From assembly GCF_000224145.3 (NCBI RefSeq), contig NC_020169.2, positions 4,422,957-4,486,956 of the forward strand: a stretch of 64,000 nt of DNA. The letters are read 5' to 3'. Positions 48,690 through 58,981 of the stretch are shown here, in pieces. A program made the position numbers and the translations under genes. The stretch's first letter is position 1, and every line of letters starts with the position of its first letter. Under the pieces are notes generated by a model that made no database searches, was not told where the DNA came from, and saw nothing but the letters and a program-made list of their open reading frames with translations. Source of the stretch: Ciona intestinalis (taxonomy: Eukaryota > Chordata > Ascidiacea > Phlebobranchia > Cionidae).

Positions 48690-49085
48690 CTAGCTGTGGT
48701 GATGACAACACAGAAGTATGACAATCAAAGAAATTGTAGCAGCTGATTTATACCCATTTTGGTAAGACTTTCGGGAGCTTTTGAGTTCGATCAACATTGC
48801 AAATGCATTCGTTGGTGCTCCACCGAAAAGTGTGGCAATGTGTAAAATTATATCAAAAAGTCTACACACACAACATGCTGACATGTCTTTAACCATCAGA
48901 TTGATAACGAGTGTGACAAAATTGATACAGATAAAATATGCAACCACCAACTCATGATACATTCCGTATCTATAGGTTTTTGCACATGAACACATCCGTA
49001 TTGTGGCAAACAAATTTAGAACTCCCATAAATACAGAAGTCCTATTCGACTCTAGAATATAGTCATCGTCCTCTCTTTCGCACAT
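48690..49085 (-). CDS. DUF1294-like membrane protein, array copy 4 (diverged)
   Basis: Single exon, 131 aa, start MCEREDDDYILESN. The helix-2 signature is changed to LVINLMVKDMSACC (the usual YDK is MVK), helix 3 reads DIILHIATLFGGAPTNAFAM, and the following HK is lost (ELKSSRKSYQNGY). A last helix, ISLIVILLCC, ends the protein with HHHS. Copies 4 and 5 form a subgroup by these shared changes. Confidence 0.65.
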   Translation of the reverse strand: MCEREDDDYILESNRTSVFMGVLNLFATIRMCSCAKTYRYGMYHELVVAYFICINFVTLVINLMVKDMSACCVCRLFDIILHIATLFGGAPTNAFAMLIELKSSRKSYQNGYKSAATISLIVILLCCHHHS

Positions 49086-49424
49086 TTTTCAGATTATTCT
49101 TTGTGATTTCAAGTAGTTTTCAATCCAATTGGCGTGAAAGTCCTAACCCTGTATTAAAGTTAAAAGATTAGTATTAATCTGCCAACTGCTGCGCGCCTTT
49201 TAGACTCGTTTATTTCACTATGCTGAATAGCTTTTTTAGTTCCGCTTCGTCCAGACGATACCTAAGAAACCCTCTTCTGTTGTTAGCTATATAAACATAC
49301 TATAGTTTCGCTTCGTCCAGACTCCAGACAATACGCAAGAACCCACACACCTATTTCACCATAGCACGATTGTTAGTCCGTTCCATTGTTAATCTGTTTG
49401 ACTCTGTTGTGACGTGATACATGA

Positions 49425-49799
49425 CATGACAGATAGCAGCTGATTTATACCCATCTTGGTATGACCGTCTGGAGCTTTTGAGTCAAATGCATTGGCTGAA
49501 TCAACATTGCAAATGCATTGGCTGGTGCACCACCGATGAAAGTGAGAATGTGTAAAATTATATCAATAATTCCACTACCACAGCATTCTGACATGTCTTT
49601 ACCCATCAGATTGATAACGAATGAGATAACATTGATACAGATCCAATATAAAACAGCCGACTCGTGATGCAGCATTCCATTATTAGAGTTTTTTTACACA
49701 TGAATGCATCAAAAATTTGGCTGAAAGGTTTAGAAATCCCATAACAATAGAAAACACTTTCGACTCTTGAATATAATGATCGTCAGGTTCCCCAAACAT
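49425..49799 (-). pseudogene. DUF1294-like array copy 5, frameshifted
   Basis: Starts at ATG 49799 with MFGEPDDHYIQESKVFS and helix 1, then runs into a stop at 49683. Helices 2 and 3 continue in another frame at 49445-49675 (YWICINVISFVINLMGKDMS, FIGGAPANAFAML). A second frame change follows: the family-like LKSSRRSYQDGYKSAA is readable only in a third frame near 49435-49480. At least two frameshifts make it non-coding as sequenced; sequencing errors are the alternative. It is closest to copy 4. Confidence 0.75.
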
Positions 49800-49969
49800 T
49801 TTACAGGTTGTTCTTTGTGATTTCAAGTAGTTTTCAATCCAATTGACGTAAAAGTCCCAACTCTCTATTGCTCTATTGGAGTTAAAAGGTTTAATTAGTA
49901 TTAATCTGCCAACTGTTGCGCGCAATATAGACGTAGGCCACCTGGTGATATTATTAATACCCATACAAC

Positions 49970-50003
49970 CATGGCCTACTCAATATGTATTGAGTAGGCC
50001 ATG
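49970..50003. repeat. Perfect 16-bp-arm hairpin
   Basis: CATGGCCTACTCAATA and its exact reverse complement are separated by only TG. It lies just upstream of the broken DUF1294 copy. Confidence 0.95.
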
Positions 50004-50650
50004 ATACACCAATATACAGTACCTTACCCCAAAACAAATGACATAACTATATAACTAGTATACATAAACCCAGCACTAGCTAATAATCAGTGGGAATATC
50101 AATATGCGTCATGTTTATTCCTGTTCACTAAACACGTAATGCAACCTACACAACGTTTTAGTGATGTTACCATCTTGTTATTATTATTAATTTATTCATT
50201 GTTAACGAACTTTTCTTAAAGTGAGTTTGTGTTTATTCACAAAAAATGTTTATTCATTAAAACATAATTTACAATTAGGCTACATTATAAATCGTGTGAC
50301 ACAACTGTTGAAACTTACAGGCAAATTAATTTCTAGCATAGGCTACACGTTGCTTATACTTGATACCAGCAGCCGTTTGGAGAAACAAATGACATCATAG
50401 CTAGTATTTCTGCAGTCAGTGGGAATAGCATCATGCGTCATGTAAATATAACTCACACACGCCGTTTTAGTGATGTTATACCACCTCGTTAAAATGTTCA
50501 GTGCATACGAATAACTTATTTTCTTCATAATAACAACTGTCAACAACAGCTATAGGCAGTTTTTTATACGATTGGTCTTCCCTCTTTTTCAATTTGAAAA
50601 TGTGGCTAATTAAGGGTTTGAGCAAGGTTACATTTCTTGACCACATATAG

Positions 50651-50870
50651 TCTGGCGCCGTGGCACAATTGGTTGGCGCACATGCCTCTAACCCAGAGGT
50701 AATGGGTTTAGATCACCCGTGTTATAACGACTGTCGTTTTCCGGCCACGAGAGGACAAACCAAGTTACACTCATTCACAAATACACACGCTGTTATGGTA
50801 TAGCCCCCCTGAATAAAGAGGATTGCTGGTTGGGTTAAATGACTCCGTGTTAATCCGACTTTATATACAG
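50651..50870 (+). mobile_element. tRNA-derived SINE with internal deletion
   Basis: Head with A box TGGCACAATTGG and diverged B box GGGTTTAGATC, then a jump straight to ACCCGTGTTATAACGACTGT, GGCCACGAGAGG and a tail GTTACACTCATTCAC. Compared with the 36258 copy, about 170 bases of body are missing. After the tail, GTTGGGTTAAATG..GTTAATCCGAC resembles the sequence 5' of the head in the other copy. Confidence 0.7.
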
Positions 50871-51854
50871 GCTTCAGCGGGGTGCTATATCTACTGTAGT
50901 ACTAATTGCTTTTATAACCAGAGACCAAACAGTTCATGATATATTGCTATGTTTTATTCCGTTTTCTGGTATGCAAGTACACGATACAGTATCGGGCAAA
51001 AGCTTACTTGACGGCCGGGCAAGGGCTCGTAAGAGCCCGCCATGAGCCTAGACTGACCTCGAGGTCGCAGTGCCGATAGTGGCGGTAGTTCTCGTTTTGT
51101 TATTGTGTTAGGGCAAAGGCAAATTATATACCAGATAGAATCATGTGACAGCAGTGTGACGTCATGCGATAAAATGGAAGCGATTTGGGCATGTCAGCGG
51201 CTGAACGGGGTATCATTAACCTCGTTTAACAGGGGGTTTGTTTTCATGGGAATAGTCTCCCATGAGATAAGTCGTATCCGCAGTGTTGACATTAATTAAC
51301 GAAGTATTGCGGTTGGGTAATGTGGCGTCGAGTTGCAACAATGAAAGCGGCAACAAGCTTTAGTTGATTGAAGCATGCTCTATAGGTGATGTTAATAATC
51401 CATATACCCTTGTGCTCACCGCTATAATAGGTGTAAAGGTCAGCCTAAAATACGTTTAACCTCTTGGTCAAACCATATAGATACCAATAACCATAGAGAT
51501 ACTAATATGGTATATTAGTATCTCTATGGGTCAAACCGATTTTTACACCCTCAACTGCTAATTTAATGATTTGCTCTCTTGTTTACTGGCGGGGAAAACC
51601 ACGTGGTGTAGAACGCAGTCATGCGTTGATATTAAAGTTCTGTAATGTAAGAGAGCACGAATTTGTCAAATTTTAACATTTAATAGAATATTTTCACTGT
51701 TAAATAATTAGTTAGGTATTGTTGAAAAGTAATATGCGTATTTTAAACTTATACAACTCGAATTCGTTTTGGAAAATGTTCTTCTGTATTGTAGAATAAT
51801 TGATGTTTTAATAAAGGTTAAATCTTCACTAGAAGAAGTAATAAATTAAAAAAC
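50871..51854. other. Upstream region of NAP1L
   Basis: About 1 kb. The stretch 51000-51100 is GC-rich and contains the small hairpin GGGCTCGTAAGAGCCC. It may be part of the NAP1L promoter. No RNA gene could be assigned. Confidence 0.4.
51491..51529. repeat. Perfect 18-bp-arm hairpin inside a 9-bp direct repeat
   Basis: CCATAGAGATACTAATAT and its exact reverse complement are separated by GGT. The hairpin and some preceding bases are bracketed by GGTCAAACC at 51466-51474 and 51529-51537, compatible with a small inserted element with a target duplication. Confidence 0.92.
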
Positions 51855-54800
51855 ATGTCGTCTGGCGATACTGATGCTCATGCTTTAACTATTAAAGAGG
51901 AAAATGAGGATAAATTAGAAAATGTAGACGAAGTTGCTACCACTATGCCATCAGGTATTTATGTATTGTTGTATTAACCTATATTCTGTAAAGTTTCAAT
52001 CTGTAAAATGTGGCAGTTCCTGACAGGGTTGTTATTTTTTATCTGCGAAGGTACAATAGTTAAAAACTGCATGCAAAATAGTACATTTCAAAGCCATGTT
52101 GAGAAACCCTGTTATTCTTGATACAGATCGGGTTCATTGTTATTTAATTTTGACATTGTATCGTCTGTAGGGTGTAACGGTCACGCCTTTTATCCAAAAC
52201 ATTCTTTCTTTTTTTATCAACAAGCGTGTTTTAACAACTGTTGTTTTACCGTTACTACCCGTCTTTTTGCTTTTTGTTAACTCTGTTGTTCTTCGTTATC
52301 GTGACCGAAGAGACGAAATAAATTTCATTCATTCATTCATTCATTGTTGGTCAATTGGCGATTGATGGAACAAATAGCGTTTATAACAACAAGTTTGAGG
52401 CCTGGTACCCCTTATATTACACGGGTATACTTTTGATGATTCTGTTTCAAATGTAAACAAGAATATATGGTGTTTTGATATCTTATACCTTTTTAAGACA
52501 AATTTCTATAATTGATTTTTTTAATCCAATATCTACATTACAGCTAGCCAGTTAACATCAGAAATGATGCAGAATCCACAAGTATTGGCTGCTTTACAAC
52601 AGAGATTGGATAGTATTGTAGGAACACCATCTGGATATATTGACAGGTGACTTATCCTGTTTCATTACTAGTTTATGATTTTAGATGAAAAATTATAAAA
52701 TATTTCGAAAATAGTTTTAGGGTTGAATTATAAACTCTTATTTAATGTGAAAAGGTTCTAACTGCTTTATTGGTTAATTGCTATTATGTTCTATATGAGG
52801 TCCTTGTACAAGGGCCTAGAATTTGGGCTAGATTTGTCCTAGAGAATGGCCCAGTCTATATTTGTATATAATCATTACTGAAGGGGCAAGGGCACACAGT
52901 TTAAACAATTAGTATAATTACCATTAGATTACGACATGCGTATTACAAGCCATTAATCCATGGTTTAACTGAAACCATGCATTACACAGCAAGGTTAAAC
53001 AATAGGGTTAAATTTTAGGGGCATTTTGTATGATAGTTTTTTCTTTCCAGCTTGCCAAAAGTTATAAAGCGTAGAATCCATGCGTTGAAGAACCTTCAAG
53101 TAGAATCAACAAAGATTGAAGCGAAGTTTTACGAGGAAGTTCATGAACTGGAACGCAAATATAGCTCCTTATATCAACCATTGTTTGAAAAGGTTTAAAA
53201 TTTTGGTATTAGATGTCAATTGTGACAGTTATTTAGTTTTGTTTATTTTATCCTTGCTAACCAACCTTTAATTTGCGATGCTTCATTTGGAACTTCATTT
53301 TTAAAAACTATATAGATATATTTTGTACAAGATTCAAAGTTTTGGGAATTTTTTTCTATTTACTATTAATTTGTTTGATTACTAAACTTAAGTTTCTCAA
53401 ATACCACATGGCTGAGAACCTATGCCATAATCATACAATTATCCCTTTAAATAAACAAAATAAACATCTGAAAACCCGTTCTCAATACAATCCTATGTAT
53501 GGCTGGAAACCTACAGTCTAATTATGCTTTAATAAACATTCCATCCCCAGCGTTCATTGGTGGTGAACGGGACATATGAACCTCTGGATGATGAGTGTGA
53601 GTGGGAGAGTGAGAATGAAGAGGAGGAGGAGAAAAATGGAGAAAAGGATGAGGTTAATGCTCTCGCTGTACGTGGCGAATTTTAAGCGTTGTTTTTTTAA
53701 CTTAACTGTTAGAAAAGTAAAGTCTATATCATAAATGTTTATATTGTTTTTTTGGTTTTAAATTTTATGATTTATGCCAATGACTTCTTCAGCATAAATT
53801 TGTTGTGACCTACAGACTTAAAAATTTAGGATAGTATTTGTAATATATATAACTTTTTCTTCTGAGTCTGTGGAAGGAAGTTTTAGGTTCCAATGTCGTG
53901 TTTATTTAAGAATGTTTAAAAGACTACAAAAAATCGTAATCTGGTTTCCTTGGTAATTACTGATTGTTTTTACTTTGTTTGCATAGAATGAAATGGAAGA
54001 CAAAGCGAAGTTAGATGGAGAGGATGAAGGTAATTTATATATTTTACTTTTTATATTTAAAGTAATAAAAATTAAATTGTGCCAGTGTTGAACTGACCGA
54101 ATGGGTAAATGTGACAGTGTCTCTTAAACTGTAGTGATAAAACTGCACTCTGATTTGCAAACCTGCTATTTACCCAAGTTTTCCTAGTATCCAAAGTATA
54201 TACTACCTACAAAATCAACTTTGTTAAAAAAATGCAAAAACATATTTGTTTCAACAAATTATTTGATCCAAAATTATATATAATATATGTTTATTGTTTA
54301 TGAAAGTTTTCTTTATGTATAGCTAATACTTGTAAATTTATCCTAAACTTTATCACAGATATCAAAGGAATACCAGAGTTTTGGTTGACCATCTTCAAAA
54401 ATATTCCAATGATGCAAGAAATGATACAAGAGCATGATGAGCCAATACTTAAGTCACTTCAAGATGTTAGAGTCGTGTTTTCAATGCCAGAAGAACCATT
54501 GGTAAGTCTTATTATGTCCCTTGGGGTGGATAGTTTATACCACGTTGCGGATAAACCATTTCTTAACTAATGTGCTGTGCTAAAGTGTTGAAATGATTCG
54601 CTGCCTTGTACCAGATGTAAAGTCATTTTTATGATAGTTTTAATATTTACTGTTGTTATATTTTCTTTAATTTATATTGTTAACTATTTTCATAAATTAA
54701 AAAAATGAAAACCAAACAAACAAGTTTAATGTAAAAATAACAGCTGTTATAATTTGTTTTAAAATAAATACGGGCCGCATATTAAACAACAATGATAAAA

Positions 54801-57294
54801 TGATTGGCTTGTGTTTTACAGCTATCCGGTTTGGCTTTCCGCACAATTTTAGTTCTATTTTTGGATAAGGAAATTTAAACACCATTATGATGTCTGTTGT
54901 CTTGCAGACGACTAAGAATTAATACTCCCATGAGTATGTGTCATATAGGATGAGTCAAAACCTTTATGGGTGTTCAATGATTTAGTGTAGGAGACAGCTT
55001 GGTTCTTTAAATGTCAATCAACTTCCTTGTTTATTCAATGTATAAAGCATACTGGTGTTTCTCTTAGTATAGCTCGGTTCTTGTTTGTTGTTTAATATTG
55101 TCATAGGTAAAACTACTGTTTTTATAACCCGAAAACACTTTTTGGTGTATTTTTTTTGCTAAAACTTCACGACTGTTTTTATGATTTTTAGTTTTGTCAC
55201 AGATAAAGCTACCTTTTTAAAAGCCAGATAACATATTTTTACAAAGTTTAATACCATATGTGTTTTGTACTTAACCAAACTGCTATATTAAAATATCCCT
55301 TTTAGATCATATTATGTAATGTATGTACTGCCAAGTTAGGCAATGATAGTTAGATGCATATTCATGTAAAATCAGTATAATATATTTATTCTTGGCTGAG
55401 CCATTTACCTTAATTAGCGAAAGGTCCCCAAAACTTCATACCTTCTATTCCAACCACAGATCTGTGCATATGCCTGCTTTAAATTTAGACTCTTAACAAA
55501 AAAATTGATTTTCGGGGTAGCATAACTGGAGTAATGTTGTAACATAATAACTCTATTCCAGGGTTTTACTCTCGAGTTCGTATTTGACAGTAATTCATAT
55601 TTTTCCAACACAACCCTGACAAAGTATTATCGTTTACAATCTCAACCTGATGAAAAGGAACCGTTCACATTCGAAGGCCCGGAAATTATCAGTTGCACAG
55701 GGTAGGTAGAGGGATGGGATAATTTAATTTGTAATGGATTCCTTGTTTGGCAGATCTTGTAAAACGCTTGCTACAGTTTATACATAAGGCTAAATGCCAA
55801 CATTGTATTAATGCATGTTACAATGACAGTATGACACACACATGCACATTATTAATAAAAATTGTTTTTCCTGTGTTGGGATTATGAATATTTTCCTTGG
55901 CTGAATTTTCCAACAAATATTATTTTAATTAATACATAAATAATTTTCTATAAAATTGGTAATCCTAAAAATGGTGAAATTTTTAAAATGATAAAAAAAT
56001 CTTGTTTATTGTTCCCCTAAATATTTCTTGCTAAAATTTCTGTACATAGATGTAAGATCAACAAAAAATATTTTTCAAATAATAAAAACATTTGTTCATA
56101 AAAATGTTAATGCTAAAAATTAATTAATATTAAAATTTTCTGTACTTAGATGTAAGATTGACTGGGTAAAAGGAAAGAACGTTACGGTGAAAACAATTAA
56201 GAAGAAGCAGAAACATAAGGGGCGGGGTGTTGTGAGAACGGTGACAAAACAAGTCAACAACGATTCATTTTTTAATTTCTTCGCCCCCCCTGATGGTAAG
56301 GGTATATTATATAAGGTTACAATTCCTTGTTATTGTAACTTTATTGGTTGATATGTGATTATAAATAAGTTACTGAAAAGATAAAAAAATGACCCCAGTT
56401 TCTAGAAATCTTAAAATTAAATCTGCTGCAAAATTTTGTTGAAGTGGCTGCTCGCTGCTTAGTTGGTTTGAAAATAATTTGAATAAACAAGGATTATTGT
56501 AAATGTTATTTTTGTTTGTTTTGCAGTTCCTGAAGATGATGCAGAAATGGTACGTTAACTCACATAAGTATCGTTCTTTATCTATATTTGTTTAAACATT
56601 GTTTTAAGTACAATTTGTATTCTAAATTTCGGACCTGGCGTTTCTCAAAAATTACTTAATTTTGGCAAGTAATAATTTTACATTAATACAACAATATTAA
56701 TATTAATCTTACTATAAGTGTTGGTTTATATTTAAAAGAAACATTTTCCCTAAGGATGAAGACACTGAGAATCTTCTTTCTTCCGATTTTGAGATCGGAC
56801 ACATGATACGGGAGCGTGTGGTTCCTCGTGCTGTTCTCTACTTCACTGGGGAAGCGGGAGATGACTTTGATGAAGAAGAAGAAGATGAGGACGACGATGA
56901 TGATGATGATGAAAGAAGGGTGGGGAATTTTTTAAACGTTTAAAATTATAAAAATAAAAAAAGTTGTTAAAATTTAATTTTTAAATTAATTTTAGGTGTT
57001 TGATGTCTGAGCTCACTTGTTGTGTGTTGAATGAATGAATGTAAACCAAACTTCGGTACATGAGAAGCTTTTTACCTGCATGATTATTATTGGAAAATCT
57101 TTGTTTACTCTCACCCTTTTCACATGCCGCACTACTTGTGGTTTGCTCACTTTTTCCAATGAGCTTCCATTTTTACCCAACCACAATGGTTAGCGTGTAC
57201 TTAATCTTTCAATACATTTATCTTTTAGTTCAACGTTGATGGTTCAGATTCTGATTCCCAAAATGATTCGGATTATGACCCAGATGTAAGTTAA
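51855..57294 (+). CDS. NAP1L: Nucleosome assembly protein 1-like (histone chaperone)
   Basis: NAP1 family chaperone for histones H2A-H2B. Exons 51855-51954, 52544-52646, 53051-53192, 53551-53667, 53997-54039, 54359-54501, 55562-55701, 56150-56295, 56527-56549, 56755-56919, 57229-57294 sum to 1188 nt: 395 aa plus TAA, close to human NAP1L1 (391 aa). The domain has the long dimerisation helix (IHALKNLQVESTKIEAKFYE), the core (GIPEFWLTIFKNIPMM, GFTLEFVFDSNSYFSNTTLT, ISCTGCKIDWVKGKNVTVK, SFFNFFAPP), then RERVVPRAVLYFTGEAGDDF and an acidic tail. The stop used here (57292-57294) lies inside a donor-like sequence (GAT-GTAAGT-TAA), so the gene may instead splice into a last exon hidden by the gap. 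Confidence 0.92.
52165..52348. repeat. Interspersed repeat ending in a (CATT)n tail
   Basis: Sequence ending CGAAGAGACGAAATAAATTT then five CATT units, in NAP1L intron 1. Similar ends (CGAAGAGACAAAGTAAAG near 10272; CGCAGAGACAAACAAAAG near 34085) suggest a dispersed family. No tRNA-like boxes recognised. Confidence 0.5.
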
Positions 57295-57503
57295 AGTTTT
57301 GTTGTTTCAGTATAATACAACCAACACCATGTGTTGTATTTGTACATCTTATAACAGATGTCGGTAAAACACAGTTGTTATTTTTCCATTAACAGTAATT
57401 GAATAAAAAAAGTTTACACAACCAAAGTTAAAACTCCCAATTTTTTTTACAACTTCAATTCTACAAATATGAATTCACATGTTGTGACTAGGTGCTAGGA
57501 TCA

Positions 57504-58003
57504 NNNNNNNNNNNNNNNNNNNNNNNNNNNNNNNNNNNNNNNNNNNNNNNNNNNNNNNNNNNNNNNNNNNNNNNNNNNNNNNNNNNNNNNNNNNNNNNNN
57601 NNNNNNNNNNNNNNNNNNNNNNNNNNNNNNNNNNNNNNNNNNNNNNNNNNNNNNNNNNNNNNNNNNNNNNNNNNNNNNNNNNNNNNNNNNNNNNNNNNNN
57701 NNNNNNNNNNNNNNNNNNNNNNNNNNNNNNNNNNNNNNNNNNNNNNNNNNNNNNNNNNNNNNNNNNNNNNNNNNNNNNNNNNNNNNNNNNNNNNNNNNNN
57801 NNNNNNNNNNNNNNNNNNNNNNNNNNNNNNNNNNNNNNNNNNNNNNNNNNNNNNNNNNNNNNNNNNNNNNNNNNNNNNNNNNNNNNNNNNNNNNNNNNNN
57901 NNNNNNNNNNNNNNNNNNNNNNNNNNNNNNNNNNNNNNNNNNNNNNNNNNNNNNNNNNNNNNNNNNNNNNNNNNNNNNNNNNNNNNNNNNNNNNNNNNNN
58001 NNN
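57504..58003. other. Assembly gap of 500 N
   Basis: Unknown sequence of nominal 500 bases. It separates the end of NAP1L from an opposite-strand gene and probably hides the 3' parts of both. Confidence 0.98.
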
Positions 58004-58427
58004 GTGGGACATTTTCTTTGTCTTCGTCAACTTTTGGTTGAGTGTTTTTCACCAAACAGTTTACTGCTGGTGTTTTGTTGGGTTTTGAGTTTTCAGCAGA
58101 TTTCAAGTTTTTCACTTTACAACTTCTAGTGGATTTCTTTGAATCTTGCTGATTGGGGTCGCTGGTTAAGTGCTTGTCTGGAGATATCTGTAAATAAGAA
58201 TAAGGTGTCAATTTTGATATGTATTATTACTACACTTCCATAATGGCGGATTAACTAAAAACTTTACTAAATAAAATAATTTACTTTTTACTAACCCATT
58301 TTTGATTACAGCCAGTTTTCTGTACAGTACAAGGTTTTAAGCTTTTCAAAATTGGTTTTCCGTATTCGTGGACTGTCGTGTTATCAGAATTTTCCAACAC
58401 CTGTAACGGAGCTTTGCAACTAGTCAT
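58004..58427 (-). CDS. 5' part of an unrecognised gene with a KEN box
   Basis: Exon 1 is 58296-58427 (ATG at 58427, 44 codons, donor GTTAGT). Exon 2 starts at 58187 after CAG and runs into the gap at 58004. The 105 visible residues are hydrophilic and Lys/Ser-rich with scattered cysteines (MTSCKAPLQVLENSDN, GKPILKSLKPCTVQKTG, KKSTRSCKVKNLKS) and end VDEDKENVP. KEN is the degradation signal read by the APC/C with Cdh1, and KENxP is its common form, which hints at a cell-cycle-regulated nuclear protein. No family is recognised. It is divergently arranged with TUBGCP5, 554 bases apart. Confidence 0.7.
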
Positions 58428-58981
58428 CTTTCTGCAACATAAAAAGGAATTAGTATGAAAAATTCTATAAAAATAAAAAAGCTTGGTATAGTAAATAAAC
58501 GTGGAACAAATTTAATTAAACTGACTTGTTGTTACGAAAACTTTCTTTACGAATTTCAAAATTGGCTCCAACAACGATTCGGCTCGCAGATTATAATAGA
58601 AATCTTAGTTGGGAAAGTTTTAGGGGTGGATCAACGAAACTTTACTCTCTTTCCAAATAACAGCGTTGTTTTTATATATGTTAGAATCGGGAGAAAGTTT
58701 GTGTAAAATCAAAGTTGTTTTAAGTATATTCATAATACGTATTTTGTAGATTTAGCAATTTACGTGTTTTTTTTTTATCGATGCTTTGCATCCAGTTTGT
58801 TAGGAGATTTAAACAATATGTTCGCAGGTTCACAATCCGTAATGATGTATATGTGTATTTTGTCGCGGTCTAAAGTTCGTATAATGAAACTATATTTCAG
58901 TGAATTATTAGTGTTAAAGCTTACATTACCACTAAATTCTGTTTAGGTCATGTCAAAATAGTGAACCAAAAGATTACTACT
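58428..58981. promoter_or_regulatory. Candidate bidirectional promoter region
   Basis: About 550 bases between the divergent starts of the KEN-box gene and TUBGCP5. An 83-codon open frame inside (58455-58706, +) has no supporting homology. No specific promoter element is called. Confidence 0.4.

Noticed and set aside
50651..50740. Functional tRNA gene
   Set aside because: The A and B boxes are present, but the anticodon and acceptor stems do not pair properly and the element continues into SINE body and tail.
57488..58211. Long open frames across the 500-N gap
   Set aside because: They are produced by runs of unknown residues. Only the 58004-58190 part of the minus frame is real sequence, and it belongs to the KEN-box gene.
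58455..58706. 83-codon open frame upstream of TUBGCP5
   Set aside because: No homology, lies in a divergent promoter region, and is not in frame with TUBGCP5.
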